From: Kluyvera sp047971185
Lineage (GTDB): Bacteria > Pseudomonadota > Gammaproteobacteria > Enterobacterales > Enterobacteriaceae
Direction: 5' to 3'
Assembly (NCBI RefSeq): GCF_047971185.1
Contig: NZ_JBKDZH010000032.1
Span: forward strand, 100,113-164,112
Length of the DNA stretch: 64,000 bases
This document shows positions 1 to 11,000 of this stretch, piece after piece; position 1 is the first letter of the stretch, and every line of letters begins with the position of its first letter. The notes beneath the pieces were generated by a model. It saw only the letters and a program-made list of their open reading frames with translations. It searched no databases and was not told the origin of the DNA. Position numbers and translations under genes: made by a program.

Positions 1-14
1 GCCAGAATAATAGC

Positions 15-1271
15 TTAGCGCTCCCTCAACGCTTCCTTCACCTTATTAAACGGCTTGACCAGATAATCCATCACCGTCTTCTCACCGGTTTTAATATCCA
101 CGTTGGCGATCATCCCCGGCACAATATTGAAACGTTTACCGGCTTTGTTTTGCAGATAATCATGCTCGGTACGGATAAATACCCGATAGTAATACACTTC
201 GGGCTTAGCCTCATCCTGAATCGTATCGGGTGAAATACTGTCGACCACCCCTTTCAGGCTGCCGTAAATGGCATAGTCATAGGCCGTTATCTTCACCAGC
301 GCGGTCTGATCCGGATGAATAAACGCGATATCGCGCGGTGACAGCCGCGTTTCGATCAGCAGATGGTCGTCGCGCGGGACAATCTCCATCAGCTCGCCGT
401 TTGGCGGGATCACCCCACCGAGGGTATTCACTTTAATTTTTTTGACGATACCTTTGACCGGGGAACGCACCGTCATGCGGGTGACGCTGTCGGTCCGGCC
501 GCGGATGATTTCAGCCAGCGATGCCGCCTCCGCCGTGGCTTTGGCCAGCTCTTCGCGCGCCTGCACCAGATACTGCGAGCGCAGGTCGAGAATTTTGAGC
601 TGGAGATCGGAGCGCTGGCGCTCCAGCCGCAGCACTTCAACGTTGCTCGCCGCGCCGGTTTTCGCCAGCCGCCGCGTGATCGCCAGCTCGCGATCCACCG
701 CCGACAGCGAATCCGCCACCCGCGCTTTGGAGTCGGTGAACTGGCTGCGTCTCAGCTTATACAACCGGGTTTCGGAAGCCACCAGCTGCGGTGCGCTGTT
801 CAACTCTGGCGGAAAGGTCAGCGGCAGTTCGTTAACCTCCGCTGAGAGCCGCGCGCTGGCCGCCAGCGCCGCCTGATAGCGCGCCACGCTTTCGCCAACG
901 TTAGATTGCGAACGCGTGGGATCGAGACGCGCCACCACTTCACCGGCCTCCACCCGCTGCCCTTCCCGCACGTTCAGCGCCACCAGGATACCGCCGTCCA
1001 GCGATTGCAGCACCTGTTCACGGGAGCTGGGGATCACCTTGCCGGTGCCGGTAGAGACTTCATCCAGCGTGCTGAATGACGCCCATCCCCAGGCCACCAG
1101 CAGCAATAGCGTGCACAACGTGACGATCCGCCCGGACTTCGCCAGGCTTTGGTTATCCGCGTCGTTTTCGCCGCGATCGCCGTTCCAGTTCAGCGGCTGA
1201 GCGTTGGCAGGCGTCGGGATCGGCGCTTCCTCGGCGATCATCACCGCGGTTTCAGGCTGGTCGTCTTTCAT
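15..1271 (-). CDS. HlyD/LapC-like type I secretion periplasmic adaptor (BapD-like)
   Basis: This 418-residue protein is a membrane-fusion adaptor that would bridge the inner-membrane ABC exporter and the TolC-like channel to export the adjacent giant adhesin. It has a short cytoplasmic N terminus, one hydrophobic segment at about residues 49-66, a split lipoyl-like region (around LQSLDGGILVALNVREGQRV), a long Ala/Leu/Arg-rich stretch at about 120-260 likely to be coiled coil, and a beta-rich C terminus. This is the usual HlyD-family layout and length. The ATG is preceded by a strong GGAGGTGA and overlaps the end of the ABC gene by 20 nt, which suggests translational coupling. Order and orientation match the fourth gene of Salmonella bapABCD. 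The family is certain; the substrate is inferred from position. Confidence 0.92.
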   Translation of the reverse strand: MKDDQPETAVMIAEEAPIPTPANAQPLNWNGDRGENDADNQSLAKSGRIVTLCTLLLLVAWGWASFSTLDEVSTGTGKVIPSSREQVLQSLDGGILVALNVREGQRVEAGEVVARLDPTRSQSNVGESVARYQAALAASARLSAEVNELPLTFPPELNSAPQLVASETRLYKLRRSQFTDSKARVADSLSAVDRELAITRRLAKTGAASNVEVLRLERQRSDLQLKILDLRSQYLVQAREELAKATAEAASLAEIIRGRTDSVTRMTVRSPVKGIVKKIKVNTLGGVIPPNGELMEIVPRDDHLLIETRLSPRDIAFIHPDQTALVKITAYDYAIYGSLKGVVDSISPDTIQDEAKPEVYYYRVFIRTEHDYLQNKAGKRFNIVPGMIANVDIKTGEKTVMDYLVKPFNKVKEALRER

Positions 1272-3429
1272 GGTTCACCTCCGCATCGGCCGTGCTTCTT
1301 GACGCCATCGCCTTATCTTTTGGCATATCCATCACCAGCGCGCCGTCCTTCAGCACCAGCACCCGGTCAACCACCGACAGCACCGCGCTGCGGTGGGTGG
1401 CAATAATCAGGGTGCGACCGGCCAGCCAGTGTTGCAGCCGCTCGAGGAAATCGCGCTCGGTATGCTCGTCAAGCGAGGCGGTCGGTTCATCAAGCAGCAC
1501 GATATTCGGGTCACGCAGCATCAAGCGCGCGAGCAGGAGCGACTGGCGCTGCCCGCCGGAAAGCCCCAGCCCGCCTTCCATCACCACGTGATCGAGGCCG
1601 TGAGGAAGTTTACGCACCAGCACGTCGGCACCGCACATTTCGAGGGCGGCAATGATTTCGTCATCGCGCGCCTGCGGCGCACCCAGCGTCAGGTTGTCGC
1701 GCAGAGTGCCGTGAAACAGCCGGGCGTTCTGGGTCATCAGCCCGGTGTTACGCCGCAGGTCGGCAACGTCAATATGCGGCAGGCTCAGCGAATCGAGCCG
1801 CAGCTCGCCCTGTTCCAGCGGCACGCCGCCGATCAGCGCCTGCAGGAAGGTCGATTTTCCGGCACCGTTGCGCCCCAGCACGGCGATACGTTCTCCGGCG
1901 GTGATTTCCAGTTTTGCCACCCGCAAGGGGACCATCGGCGAGTCCTGGCGATAGCGGAAGGCGGTATCGGTAAACTGATAGTGGCCGTGCAGCACGTCCC
2001 GGTGCAGGCGCTGGGAATCGCCGCCGTTTTCCACCGGCAGCTGCATGATGCTATCAATGCCGCCTTTCGCCGCCTTCGCCTGCTGCCAGCGCGCCAGCAC
2101 CCCGCACAGCGCCGCCATCGGGGCGATCATCCGCGAAGAGAGTTGAGAGGCCGCCACGATGGCCCCGGTGGTCATGTCGCCGCCGATCACCATGGGCGCC
2201 CCCACCACGATCACCACCGCATACACCAGCCCCTGAATGGTGTTGCCCCAGGCCAGCAGCCCCTGCGTCAAGCGGCGGCTTTTCATCCCGGTCTGGGCGG
2301 TGATGCGAATATAGCTATTCCACTGTTGCAGGAAGCGGTTTTCCGCCTGCATCAGCTTGATATCTTCCAGCCCCTGCACGCTTTCCACCAGCACCGCGTT
2401 GCGCAGCGTCGACTCTTTGACGTTCTCGTTGGCCAGATCCGCCAGTCTTTTTTGCAGCAGCAGCCCGGGGGCGATCATCACCAGCGCCGCCACCGGCGGG
2501 ATCCACGCCAGCTGCGGGGCGATAATGACCATCACCAGTAAGAACAGGAAAAAGAACGGCAGATCGGCGATAACCGAAACGGTGGTCGAGGTGACCATTT
2601 CACGAATCGACTCCAGCTCGCGCAGCTGGGAGATAAAGCTGCCGGTCGAGCGCGGCACCACGTGGGTTCTTAAGCGCAGCGCGTGGCCAAACACCCGGTC
2701 GGAAATACGCATATCGGCCTGCTTGCCGAGAATGTCGCTGACGTGGCTACGCATCAGACGCATGGCAAAGCCAAAAGCCACGGCGATCAGTACCCCGATA
2801 AACAGCACGTACAGCGTCGGGTAGGACTGGGCGGGGATCACCCGGTCATAGACCTGCATGGAGAAAATAATCCCGGCCATCGACAGCACGTTGATTACCA
2901 GCGACGCCAGCATGACGTGCGCGTAGGGTTTACTCTTGACCATCACCAGCTGATTCAGCCAGCCGGGATTAAAGTCCGCCAGATACTCTTCGGTGCGGCT
3001 ATCGCGAGCCATCGACGCCGGGCGAAAAGCGACCACCACCTGAATGTTCTCAAGCAGGTCGGCCAGCGGCTGGGTCACAATCAGGTTGGCATCGCGGGTA
3101 AAGCTGACGCCGACGTTGTTTTTGCCGTCGAAGCTGTGAATGATCCCAATCTGCCCTTCCTTCAGCTGCACCACCAGCGGCAGCCGCCAGCCGGAGACGT
3201 CATCCCGTTTTTCATGCAGCCGTCTGGCGGTGAGCCCGACGTGGCGCGCCATATTATTTAAGGCCACGCTCAGCGGCTTACCGAGCTGCCAGCGCGCCAT
3301 CGCCTGGAGGCCGCCGGGGGAAAATGACAGGCGATAGTGCGTCGCCACCTGGCTAATGACGGCCACCCAATCGCTGAGCGCGCGGGCGTCCAGCGTCTCC
3401 TGCTCGGCCATATGGCTTTTCCCGGTCAT
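1252..3429 (-). CDS. Type I secretion ABC transporter, permease-ATPase fusion (LapB/BapC-like)
   Basis: This 725-residue inner-membrane exporter powers type I secretion. The N-terminal region (about 15-140) looks like the C39-peptidase-like domain but lacks the usual catalytic Cys, as expected for exporters of large adhesins that are not cut at a double-glycine leader. A transmembrane region at about 165-430 follows, then an ATPase domain with Walker A GRNGAGKST (about 519), signature LSGGQRQ (about 622), Walker B IVLLDEPTASLD and H-loop IATHR. The start is set by a 4-nt ATGA overlap with the TolC-like gene upstream; an internal Met at residue 7 is a weaker alternative. It forms an operon with the adaptor and the outer-membrane protein. 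Confidence 0.93.
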   Translation of the reverse strand: MTGKSHMAEQETLDARALSDWVAVISQVATHYRLSFSPGGLQAMARWQLGKPLSVALNNMARHVGLTARRLHEKRDDVSGWRLPLVVQLKEGQIGIIHSFDGKNNVGVSFTRDANLIVTQPLADLLENIQVVVAFRPASMARDSRTEEYLADFNPGWLNQLVMVKSKPYAHVMLASLVINVLSMAGIIFSMQVYDRVIPAQSYPTLYVLFIGVLIAVAFGFAMRLMRSHVSDILGKQADMRISDRVFGHALRLRTHVVPRSTGSFISQLRELESIREMVTSTTVSVIADLPFFFLFLLVMVIIAPQLAWIPPVAALVMIAPGLLLQKRLADLANENVKESTLRNAVLVESVQGLEDIKLMQAENRFLQQWNSYIRITAQTGMKSRRLTQGLLAWGNTIQGLVYAVVIVVGAPMVIGGDMTTGAIVAASQLSSRMIAPMAALCGVLARWQQAKAAKGGIDSIMQLPVENGGDSQRLHRDVLHGHYQFTDTAFRYRQDSPMVPLRVAKLEITAGERIAVLGRNGAGKSTFLQALIGGVPLEQGELRLDSLSLPHIDVADLRRNTGLMTQNARLFHGTLRDNLTLGAPQARDDEIIAALEMCGADVLVRKLPHGLDHVVMEGGLGLSGGQRQSLLLARLMLRDPNIVLLDEPTASLDEHTERDFLERLQHWLAGRTLIIATHRSAVLSVVDRVLVLKDGALVMDMPKDKAMASRSTADAEVNHERRPA

Positions 3430-4871
3430 GGTTGGATCTCCACACCCTGAATGGATTGGTTATTGAGCGCAAACTGCTGGCGGGTTAGCCCGGTGTTGTA
3501 CAGGCAATCAAGCTGGAGAGTACGCAGCTGGCTTTCGGTTTCCTGCTGGGTAAAGCGCGCCTGGTAGACCTCCTGCTCGGCGTTGAGCACATCCAGGAAC
3601 GGCCGCGAGCCGAGGTCGAGGTACTGCTGTTGATACAGTTCGCGGGTCTTTTGCGTCAGGATCTGCTGGCGGGCCTGAATTTGCAGCGCCTGCTGGAGGC
3701 TGACCGCCGCGCTCTGCGCCGCGCTGAGCTGCTGGCGAACCTGCAGCTGGGCGCTGCGTACCGCCGTGGTCGCGGCATCCAGGCTGTACTGCGCGGCATC
3801 GCGATTGGCGCTCAGCCCGCCGCCCTGATAAATCGGCATTTTCACCCGCACGTAGGCCGAATATTGGGTGCGATCCAGCTGGTCGCTGTTGGCGTAGCGA
3901 TCGTTTAAATAGTGCGTGACGTCCGACTCCAGCGAGATGGTCGGTTTCATCTGCGCTTCCGCCCCCGCCAGCTGGGCCGCCGCCTGGTTTACCCGCGCCC
4001 GCGCCTCCAGCACCGACGGTACGAGCTGGTCATCAACGCTCGCCACGCTGCAGGATTTCCCCAGCGTTTGCGGGAAGGCATTACTCACCGTATCAATCTT
4101 GTTCCAGCCCAGATAGGTCGACAGCGTGGCGCGCCAGCGTTCAAGATTGGCCTGATACTGCGCCAGCGTCGCCCGCGCGCCTTCGATACGCGCGTCGGTT
4201 TGCACCACGTCGGACAGCGAGCTGGCCCCTTCGCTGTTGCGTTCGTTGGCTAACCTACCCAGCTGTTGCAGCGAGCTCAGCTGTTCTTCGGCAATCGACA
4301 CCAGTTCCTGATAACCCTGCACCTGGACCAGCGCCGCGGCGGTATCGTGCGCCACTTTATCAATGCTCAGCAGTACGACGGCCTGCTGGCCGGCCACCGC
4401 TGCGTTGGCCTCCCGCACCGCGCTGTCGGTCAGGCCAAAGTCATAGAGCATCTGGGACAACGACAGCACCACCGAGGGCACGTTGCCGTGGTTGGAATAG
4501 CTGTTGGTGACGCCGTTATTCAGGCCGCCGCTGATTTGCGGATAGTATTTGGCGCGCGCGACGTCAATTTTCTGCGCGGTGCTGAGCAGTTTTCCGGCTT
4601 CGGTACCAATATCCGGATACCACTGGACGGCGCGCTGCACCGCCTGGTTGATGGTCATACTGGCGGGCGGCGTTGCGCTGGCGGCAAGGCCAGGATCGCG
4701 TCCACGCAGATCGGGTAATTGATCGCCCGCGGCGATATTTTGCGGATTGATCTGTCTGGCGGTTTCGCTCTCTGAACGCCCCCACGCCGCCCCGGCATCG
4801 GGCAACAGCAGTGGCTGAATACAAACCGCTAACCAAAGAAGTGTCGTGCCTTTACCGCCTCGCGTTCCCAT
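3426..4871 (-). CDS. TolC-family outer-membrane channel of the adhesin exporter (BapB/LapE-like)
   Basis: This 481-residue protein has a hydrophobic N-terminal signal sequence (TTLLWLAVCIQPLLLPDAGA, the mature part starting near residue 30) and two TolC-type halves rich in long Ala/Gln/Leu helices, with the family phrase about PIYQGGG near the second beta-strand pair. It would form the trimeric outer-membrane duct of the type I system. It lies 211 nt downstream of the giant adhesin gene and overlaps the ABC gene by 4 nt. A dedicated TolC paralogue beside a large repeat adhesin is typical of the Bap and Lap systems. It is clearly not tolC itself. Confidence 0.92.
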   Translation of the reverse strand: MGTRGGKGTTLLWLAVCIQPLLLPDAGAAWGRSESETARQINPQNIAAGDQLPDLRGRDPGLAASATPPASMTINQAVQRAVQWYPDIGTEAGKLLSTAQKIDVARAKYYPQISGGLNNGVTNSYSNHGNVPSVVLSLSQMLYDFGLTDSAVREANAAVAGQQAVVLLSIDKVAHDTAAALVQVQGYQELVSIAEEQLSSLQQLGRLANERNSEGASSLSDVVQTDARIEGARATLAQYQANLERWRATLSTYLGWNKIDTVSNAFPQTLGKSCSVASVDDQLVPSVLEARARVNQAAAQLAGAEAQMKPTISLESDVTHYLNDRYANSDQLDRTQYSAYVRVKMPIYQGGGLSANRDAAQYSLDAATTAVRSAQLQVRQQLSAAQSAAVSLQQALQIQARQQILTQKTRELYQQQYLDLGSRPFLDVLNAEQEVYQARFTQQETESQLRTLQLDCLYNTGLTRQQFALNNQSIQGVEIQP

Positions 4872-5029
4872 ACAACATCCCCAATATAATCACTATATTG
4901 ACCTGAGTGGCCGTTTCTATTTTTTGATGACTATTGATGAATATCCGCCCCGCAGCGATGTCCCTTCCATAGGGAAATAAGCGGGTCGGAGGGTCCTGCT
5001 CCTGAGGTCGTGCCGTCCTGATGCGACAG

Positions 5030-5059
5030 CCGTTACCCCGTCAGACAACGGGGCAACGG
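5030..5059 (-). other. Hairpin between adhesin gene and its secretion operon
   Basis: CCGTTACCCCGT and ACGGGGCAACGG form a 12-bp stem with one imperfect pair and the loop CAGACA. No T-run follows on the minus strand, so it is not a classical intrinsic terminator. It lies in the gap between the stop of the adhesin and the TolC-like gene, where a partial terminator or an mRNA 3'-end stabiliser would set different levels of adhesin and exporter. The function is inferred. Confidence 0.5.
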
Positions 5060-5082
5060 CGCGCGATGCTCTTTCTGAGCCG

Positions 5083-8000
5083 TTATCCGTGGTTTGCTGA
5101 TGAATCCTGATGCAGCAGCTCCTCCAGCGTCGGCTGCGCGCCCTCCAGGGTGATAAGTTGCGTAGACTGGTACTGCGTCCCGGCACCGTCGCGGTCAATC
5201 GACACCACCGTGTCGCCCGATGCCGTGTGCTCTATAGATAAATATTGGCCGAGATCCTCAGATTTACCACTCCAGTCCGTCAGTAGCTTGCTGATATCTA
5301 TATGATCTCCGTCACTAACTGAGAAATCTGTCCAGTGACTATGCTGGCCGTTTCCGCCGGTGGCATCGTGGCTATCGAGCAGATTAAAGATCACCGTGTC
5401 ACCGCCGCCGCCGAGCGTATAGGTATCGTCATACGCGCTGCTGACGGTGGTGTCGGCCTTGTCGCTGCCTTCAACATGCGGATGCAGATCGATAGTCAGA
5501 CTGCCGTGACTGAGGGTGCCGTCCGCGGCCTTGAGGGTGTAGTCAAACTGCTCGCGCTGGGTCAGATCCGCCACGCTGACGCCTTCGCGCAGACTATAGC
5601 TGTAGCTGCCGTCGGCATGCAGCGTGAGCGTACCGTACAGCCCCTCGAGGGTTTGCGACTGCGCGCTGCCCGCGGTTTCCGTTACCTGCTGGCCCTTCTC
5701 ATTCACCAGGGTAATGCTGTCCCACAGCGTCCCGAGCGCGATATCAGCAATCTGCCCTTCCACCGTCACCCCGGCCGCCGATGCCTCCGGCGTCACCGCG
5801 ACGCTGGTCAGCACGGTGCTGAATTCGCTGTTCAGCGTATTCCCGGCGGTATCCTGCAGCACCACGCTGTACTGGCCATCGTGCAGAGTGGCGTTATCGA
5901 GGATGACGTTGGCGGTGAGGGTCGTGCCATCCACGGTCAGCGAGCCGCTGGTAATCAAATTCCCCTGAGCATCAAGGATTTGATACGCCACATGTCCGCT
6001 GGCGGTGGGCAGCGTGGAGAATGTCAGCACCAGCGCTGAATGCGTCAACGCATCCGCGTTGTCCACCGTCAGCGTGGCGCTCTGGGCGGTGACGGCCTCC
6101 GATGTTGCCAGCAGCGTGGCCGTCTGGGCCGTGGTCTGGGCCGCCGTCGAGGTCTGCACAACGCTTTCGTCCGCCACCAGCGCCATGGTGGCCATCATCG
6201 ACTGCGCGCTGGCCGCGCTTCCCACTGACGGCAGGGAAATGGTCAGCGTTGAGGTGCTGACCGAGGAACCGTTGCGGATCACGTAGGTGAAGCTTTCCTG
6301 GCCCAGCCCGCTGGCCGGTTGCCCGGTGCGCAGGGTATAGGTGTATCCCCCTTGTGCGTTGATGACCAGGTTGCCGTAGTTGCCGACAATGGTGGTGGTC
6401 CCGGTCGCCGATACCGCCTGACCGTTGACATAGGTCACCACGGTGCCCGCTGGCGCGACGTCCGCCCCACCGCTGGCGCTGCCCGCGCCGGTAATGACGT
6501 TACCGGTGACGGATTCGACGGCGGCCTGATAGGTATGGGTGACGTCATTGCTGGTCGCTAATGTGGCGACACTGCCCACCGCCACACCATTATCAGCCTT
6601 CAGCAGGAACACATAGTGCCCCGCATCCAGCGTAATCGACTGCGTTTTTGACCCCACCAGCGCCAGAACTTTAATCCAGTCATCATAGACTTTGCTCTGT
6701 TCGTACTGGCCCGTCGCCGGATTCAGCTTGTAGATATAGAGGTCAAACGTTGACAGCAGAGCCACCCCAACGACGCTGCCGCTGAGCGTAAAGGTGCGGG
6801 TTGAGTTGACGGGCACATCAACCTGTAGCTGGTCCCTCACGCTGACGTCCACACCCAGTACCGACCCCAGCCCGATGCTCGCCACAATCAGCGAAGAGTT
6901 GCTCACGCCGGCGGTGGTGACATCAACGGGCGTCGGATCAACTTCCAGCGTCACTTTGTCGCCGTTGGCATGGAGGTTAGGCAGGTTAAGATCGATCGTC
7001 AGCGTGGCATTGCTGGTGGAGCCATTCGGCGCTTTCAGCTGATAGGTAAAGACGTCCGGCCCGGTGATGCTGGACGGCGAAACGCCCGCTTTCAGCGCGT
7101 AGGTATAGCCGCCCTGAGCGTTGATGGTCAGCGTACCGTAGGTGCCGACAATCGTGGTCGAACCGCTCGCCGCGACGGCGGTCAGGCCGCTGGACGACGC
7201 GCCGCTGGCCCCGCTCACCACCGTGCCGTTTGGCGCGCTATCTACCCCGCCGCCGCCGACGCCGGTGATCACGTTACCGGTGGTGGTCGCCCCGGCCGCA
7301 TCCACAAAGACGCCGGTCGTGACGTCGGACGTCACCTTCAGCTGGCTGCTGGTTAACAGCGACAGACCGTCATCAGCCTGCAACAGCAGCGCGTAGTCGC
7401 CCGCCGGCAGATTCAGCTTCGCCGTCCCGGAGGTCCCGGCCAGCAGCAGCACCTGCAGGAAGTTATCCACCTTCTGGTACATGCTGTAGGTGCCGTCGCC
7501 GTTCGACTTGTAGATATACAGGTCGAAGGTCGACAGCAGCGTGACGCCCACCGCGCTCGCCTGCAGCGTCAACGCGCGCGAGGCGCCGTCATCAACGTGG
7601 AACGTGGGCAGTTGGCTGCTCTGGATGACGTTGAGCGACAGCAGGTCGCCCACCCCCAGCTTCAATACGTTCAGACTTTGCGACGCCGAGCTGGGCGTAG
7701 CGGTAACCTGCTGAATGGAGGTGGTCAGCGTCAGACCGGCCTCATCGTTAACCGCATTGAGCACCTGCGTGCCAATGGTCGGATCGATGGTGAGGACAAA
7801 CGGCGTCGTTTTCGCCCCGACGTTCCCCGCCGCATCGACGGCATTGAAGGTAAAGCTGTGCGCGCCGGTCGACAGCGCCGACGTCGGCGTCCATGTCCAC
7901 TGCCCGTTGCTTCCTACGGTTACCGTGGTGACGAAGTTGTTGCCGTCGTAAATAGCGACCTTACTGTTAGCCTCCGCCGTTCCGCTGAAGGTCGGCATCG

Positions 8001-11000
8001 TGTCGTTGGTGATGCTGCCCGAGGTCAGGTTGCCGAGATCCGCCGCGACGTCATCGTATACCGTCAGGCCGGTAATCGCCCCCGGCGCGACGGTATCGAT
8101 AGTCAGGTTAAAGGCGGGCGAAGCGGTGCCGATATTTCCCGCCGCGTCGGTTGCCGTGGCCGTAAAGGCATGCGCGCCGTCGGCCAGCTCTGTCCCCGGC
8201 CGGAACGACCATGCGCCATTGGCGTCCGCCGTGGTGGTGCCCAGCACTTTGCTGCCATCGTAGACCGTGATGGTGGCGTTTTTCTCCGCCGTGCCGCTGA
8301 TTACCGGACGCGTATCGTTGCTGCTGGCGTTGTTGCTCAACGTTCCGGATACCGGATCGACCGCATCGGTTACCGTGAGCGTGCCGATCGCTACCGGCGC
8401 TTTAGTATCAATGGTGATGGTGAAATCCGGCGAGCGCCCGCTCGCGTTGCCCGCCGCATCGCTGACAACCGTTGAGAAGGTGTAGGTCCCATCGGTGAGC
8501 GCCGACGGTGTATAGCTCCAGAGGCCATTGCCGTCAGCCTTCACGCTGCCCAGAACGTTCGCGCCGCTGTAGATCGTCACGGTTGCATTGGCTTCCGCGG
8601 TGCCGTTCAGGGTCGGAGTGTTGTCGTTGGTCGAACCATTGTTGGACAGTATTTCCAGCACCGGCGCGACGTTGTCGGTGAGGGTGATGTTGGCGGCCAC
8701 CGGCGGCGGCGTCGCGTCGATATTCAGGATGAAGACCGGCGACGATCCGCTGACGTTGCCCGCCGCATCGCTCACCGTGGTGCTGAAACGGTGTTCGCCA
8801 TCGGCCAGCGCCGCCGGGGTATAGCTCCAGGCGCCGGAGGCATCGGCCTTCACCGTGGCCAGCAGTTTGCTGCCGTCATACACGTTGACCCACACATTCG
8901 GTTCCACGGTGCCGCGCAGCGTCGGGGTATTATCGTCAGACAGCGCGCCGCTGGTCAGATCGCCTTTCACCGTGCCAACGTTATCATTGACCAGCGGTAG
9001 CGCACCCGCCTGCGGGGTGATCGTGTCAACGTTGAGGCTAAAGGGATCGGTGGCATCACTGGTGTTACCCGCGGCGTCAACCACCACCAGCGTCAGGCTG
9101 TGCGCCCCCTCACCCAGCGCCCTGCTCGGCGTCACGGACCAGACGCCCAATCCGTTGACCGTGCCGCGGCCAATCTCAACGCCGCCATCCAGAACAATCA
9201 CCGTGGTATTTGGCGTAGCGCCAATACCGGAAATCGTTGGCAGGCTGTCGTTGGTCGTCGCCCCGCTCGTCAGCGTACCGACGCCCGGAGAGACATCGTC
9301 GGTGACGGTGTAATTGAGGATCGCCGCCGGCGCGGTGGTGTTGACGTTCATGGCGAAGATGGCCGATGGCAGGCTGACGTTACCGGCAGCATCGGTGGCG
9401 GTGACGGTGAAGCTGTGCGGCCCCGATTTCAGCGGGTCCACAATCTGGTAGCTCCACGAGCCCCCCGGCCCGGAGGCGACGACGCTATCAACCAGTACGC
9501 CGTTATCGTAGATCTTAATCGTGCTGCCCAGCTCCGCCGTCCCGCTTAGCAGAGGCTGGGTATCATCGGTCACGCCGCCGTTGGTTACATTCCCGACGAT
9601 CGTACCGTAATTGTCATACACCGTGATGCCGCCAGGCGCGGTTGGCGCAACGGTGTCGATGGTGAGGTTAAAGATCGGCGACTTGCCGCTCTCGTTCCCC
9701 GCCGCGTCGGTCGCGGTGACCGTCAGTGCGTAAGCGGCATTTCCCCATCCCGTCAGCGAGGCGTAGCTCCATGAGCCATCGGCCAGCGCGCGGGTGGTCG
9801 CTATCGCGGTGTTGCCGTTGTAAATCGTGATCAGCGCGTTGGCTTCGACGCTGCCGGCAGCACCGGTGAGGACCGGGTGGGTGTCGTTGATGGTCGTACC
9901 GCTGGTGACATTGCCCGTCACTGGCGCAATGTTGTCGGTTACGGTAAAGGCCAAAGGCGCGGTCGGGGCCTGGGTGTCAATCGTCAGCGTGAAGGGCGGT
10001 GAAGCCTGGCTGACGTTGCCCGCCGCATCGGTGGCGGTGGCCGTGAAGGTGTAGGTCTTGTCAGCCAGCGAGGATGGCGCGATGCTCCAGGTGCCGTCTG
10101 CTGCGGCGGTGGTAGTGCCAATAACCGTCTGGCCGTTGTAGACAGTAACGGTGCTGCCCGCTTCGGCACGTCCGCCGATAATCGGCGTACTGTCTTTCGT
10201 GGTAGCGCCGCTTATCAGCGCCGTTGTGCCAACGTCGTTCGAGACGCTCAGCGCCAGAATGGGCAGAGGCGCAACGGTATCCACGGTGAAGGCGATCGGC
10301 GAGGTCGCCGTGCTGACGTTGCCTGCCGCATCGGTGGCGGTCACCGTCAGGCTATGGCTGCCGTTCAGCAGCACTGGCGTGGTGAACGTCCATGAGCCGT
10401 CGGCATTCGCCAGCACAGAGCCAAGCAACACGCTGCCATCGTAGATGGAGACCCGGCTGCCCGCTTCCGCGCTGCCCGCCGCGCCGTTGAGCGTCGGGGT
10501 GGCGTCGTTGGTGGTGCCGTTGACGGCAATGGTGCCTTTTATCGGATCGACGTCATCCGAGAGCGTTATGCCATTCACCACCGCTGGCGGCGCGGTATCC
10601 ACCGTCAGACTGAAGCCCTTACCCGCACTAACATTACCTGCCTGATCGACCACAGTAATGGTGAAGTCATGCCTTCCTTCACCCAGCGGTTGGCTGGGGG
10701 TAATGGACCAGGCCCCGCTGATGCCCAGCGTCGCCCGACCGATTTCCTTGTCACCTTCCATAATAATGACCGTGCCGCCCGCTTCCAGAGACGCCGAATC
10801 GATGCTGCCGCTAAAGGTCGGGGTTTTATCATTGGTGGTCCCGCCGTCGCTGATGCTGCCCGCGCCCGGTAAGACATCGTCGGTCACGACCAGCGAGATG
10901 ACATCGCCCGGAGCGTCGGTGTCTACGGTCAGCTGGAACAGTGCAGAAGGCAGCGTGGTCGTGACGCCGTTGCTCACCGTGGTGGTGATCAGGTGCGAGC

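Noticed and set aside
7597..8475. Long plus-strand open frames (up to 292 codons) throughout the adhesin gene
   Set aside because: They mirror the minus-strand Ig repeats: the same peptides recur with the repeat period, there are no ribosome sites, and codon composition is that of an antisense shadow.
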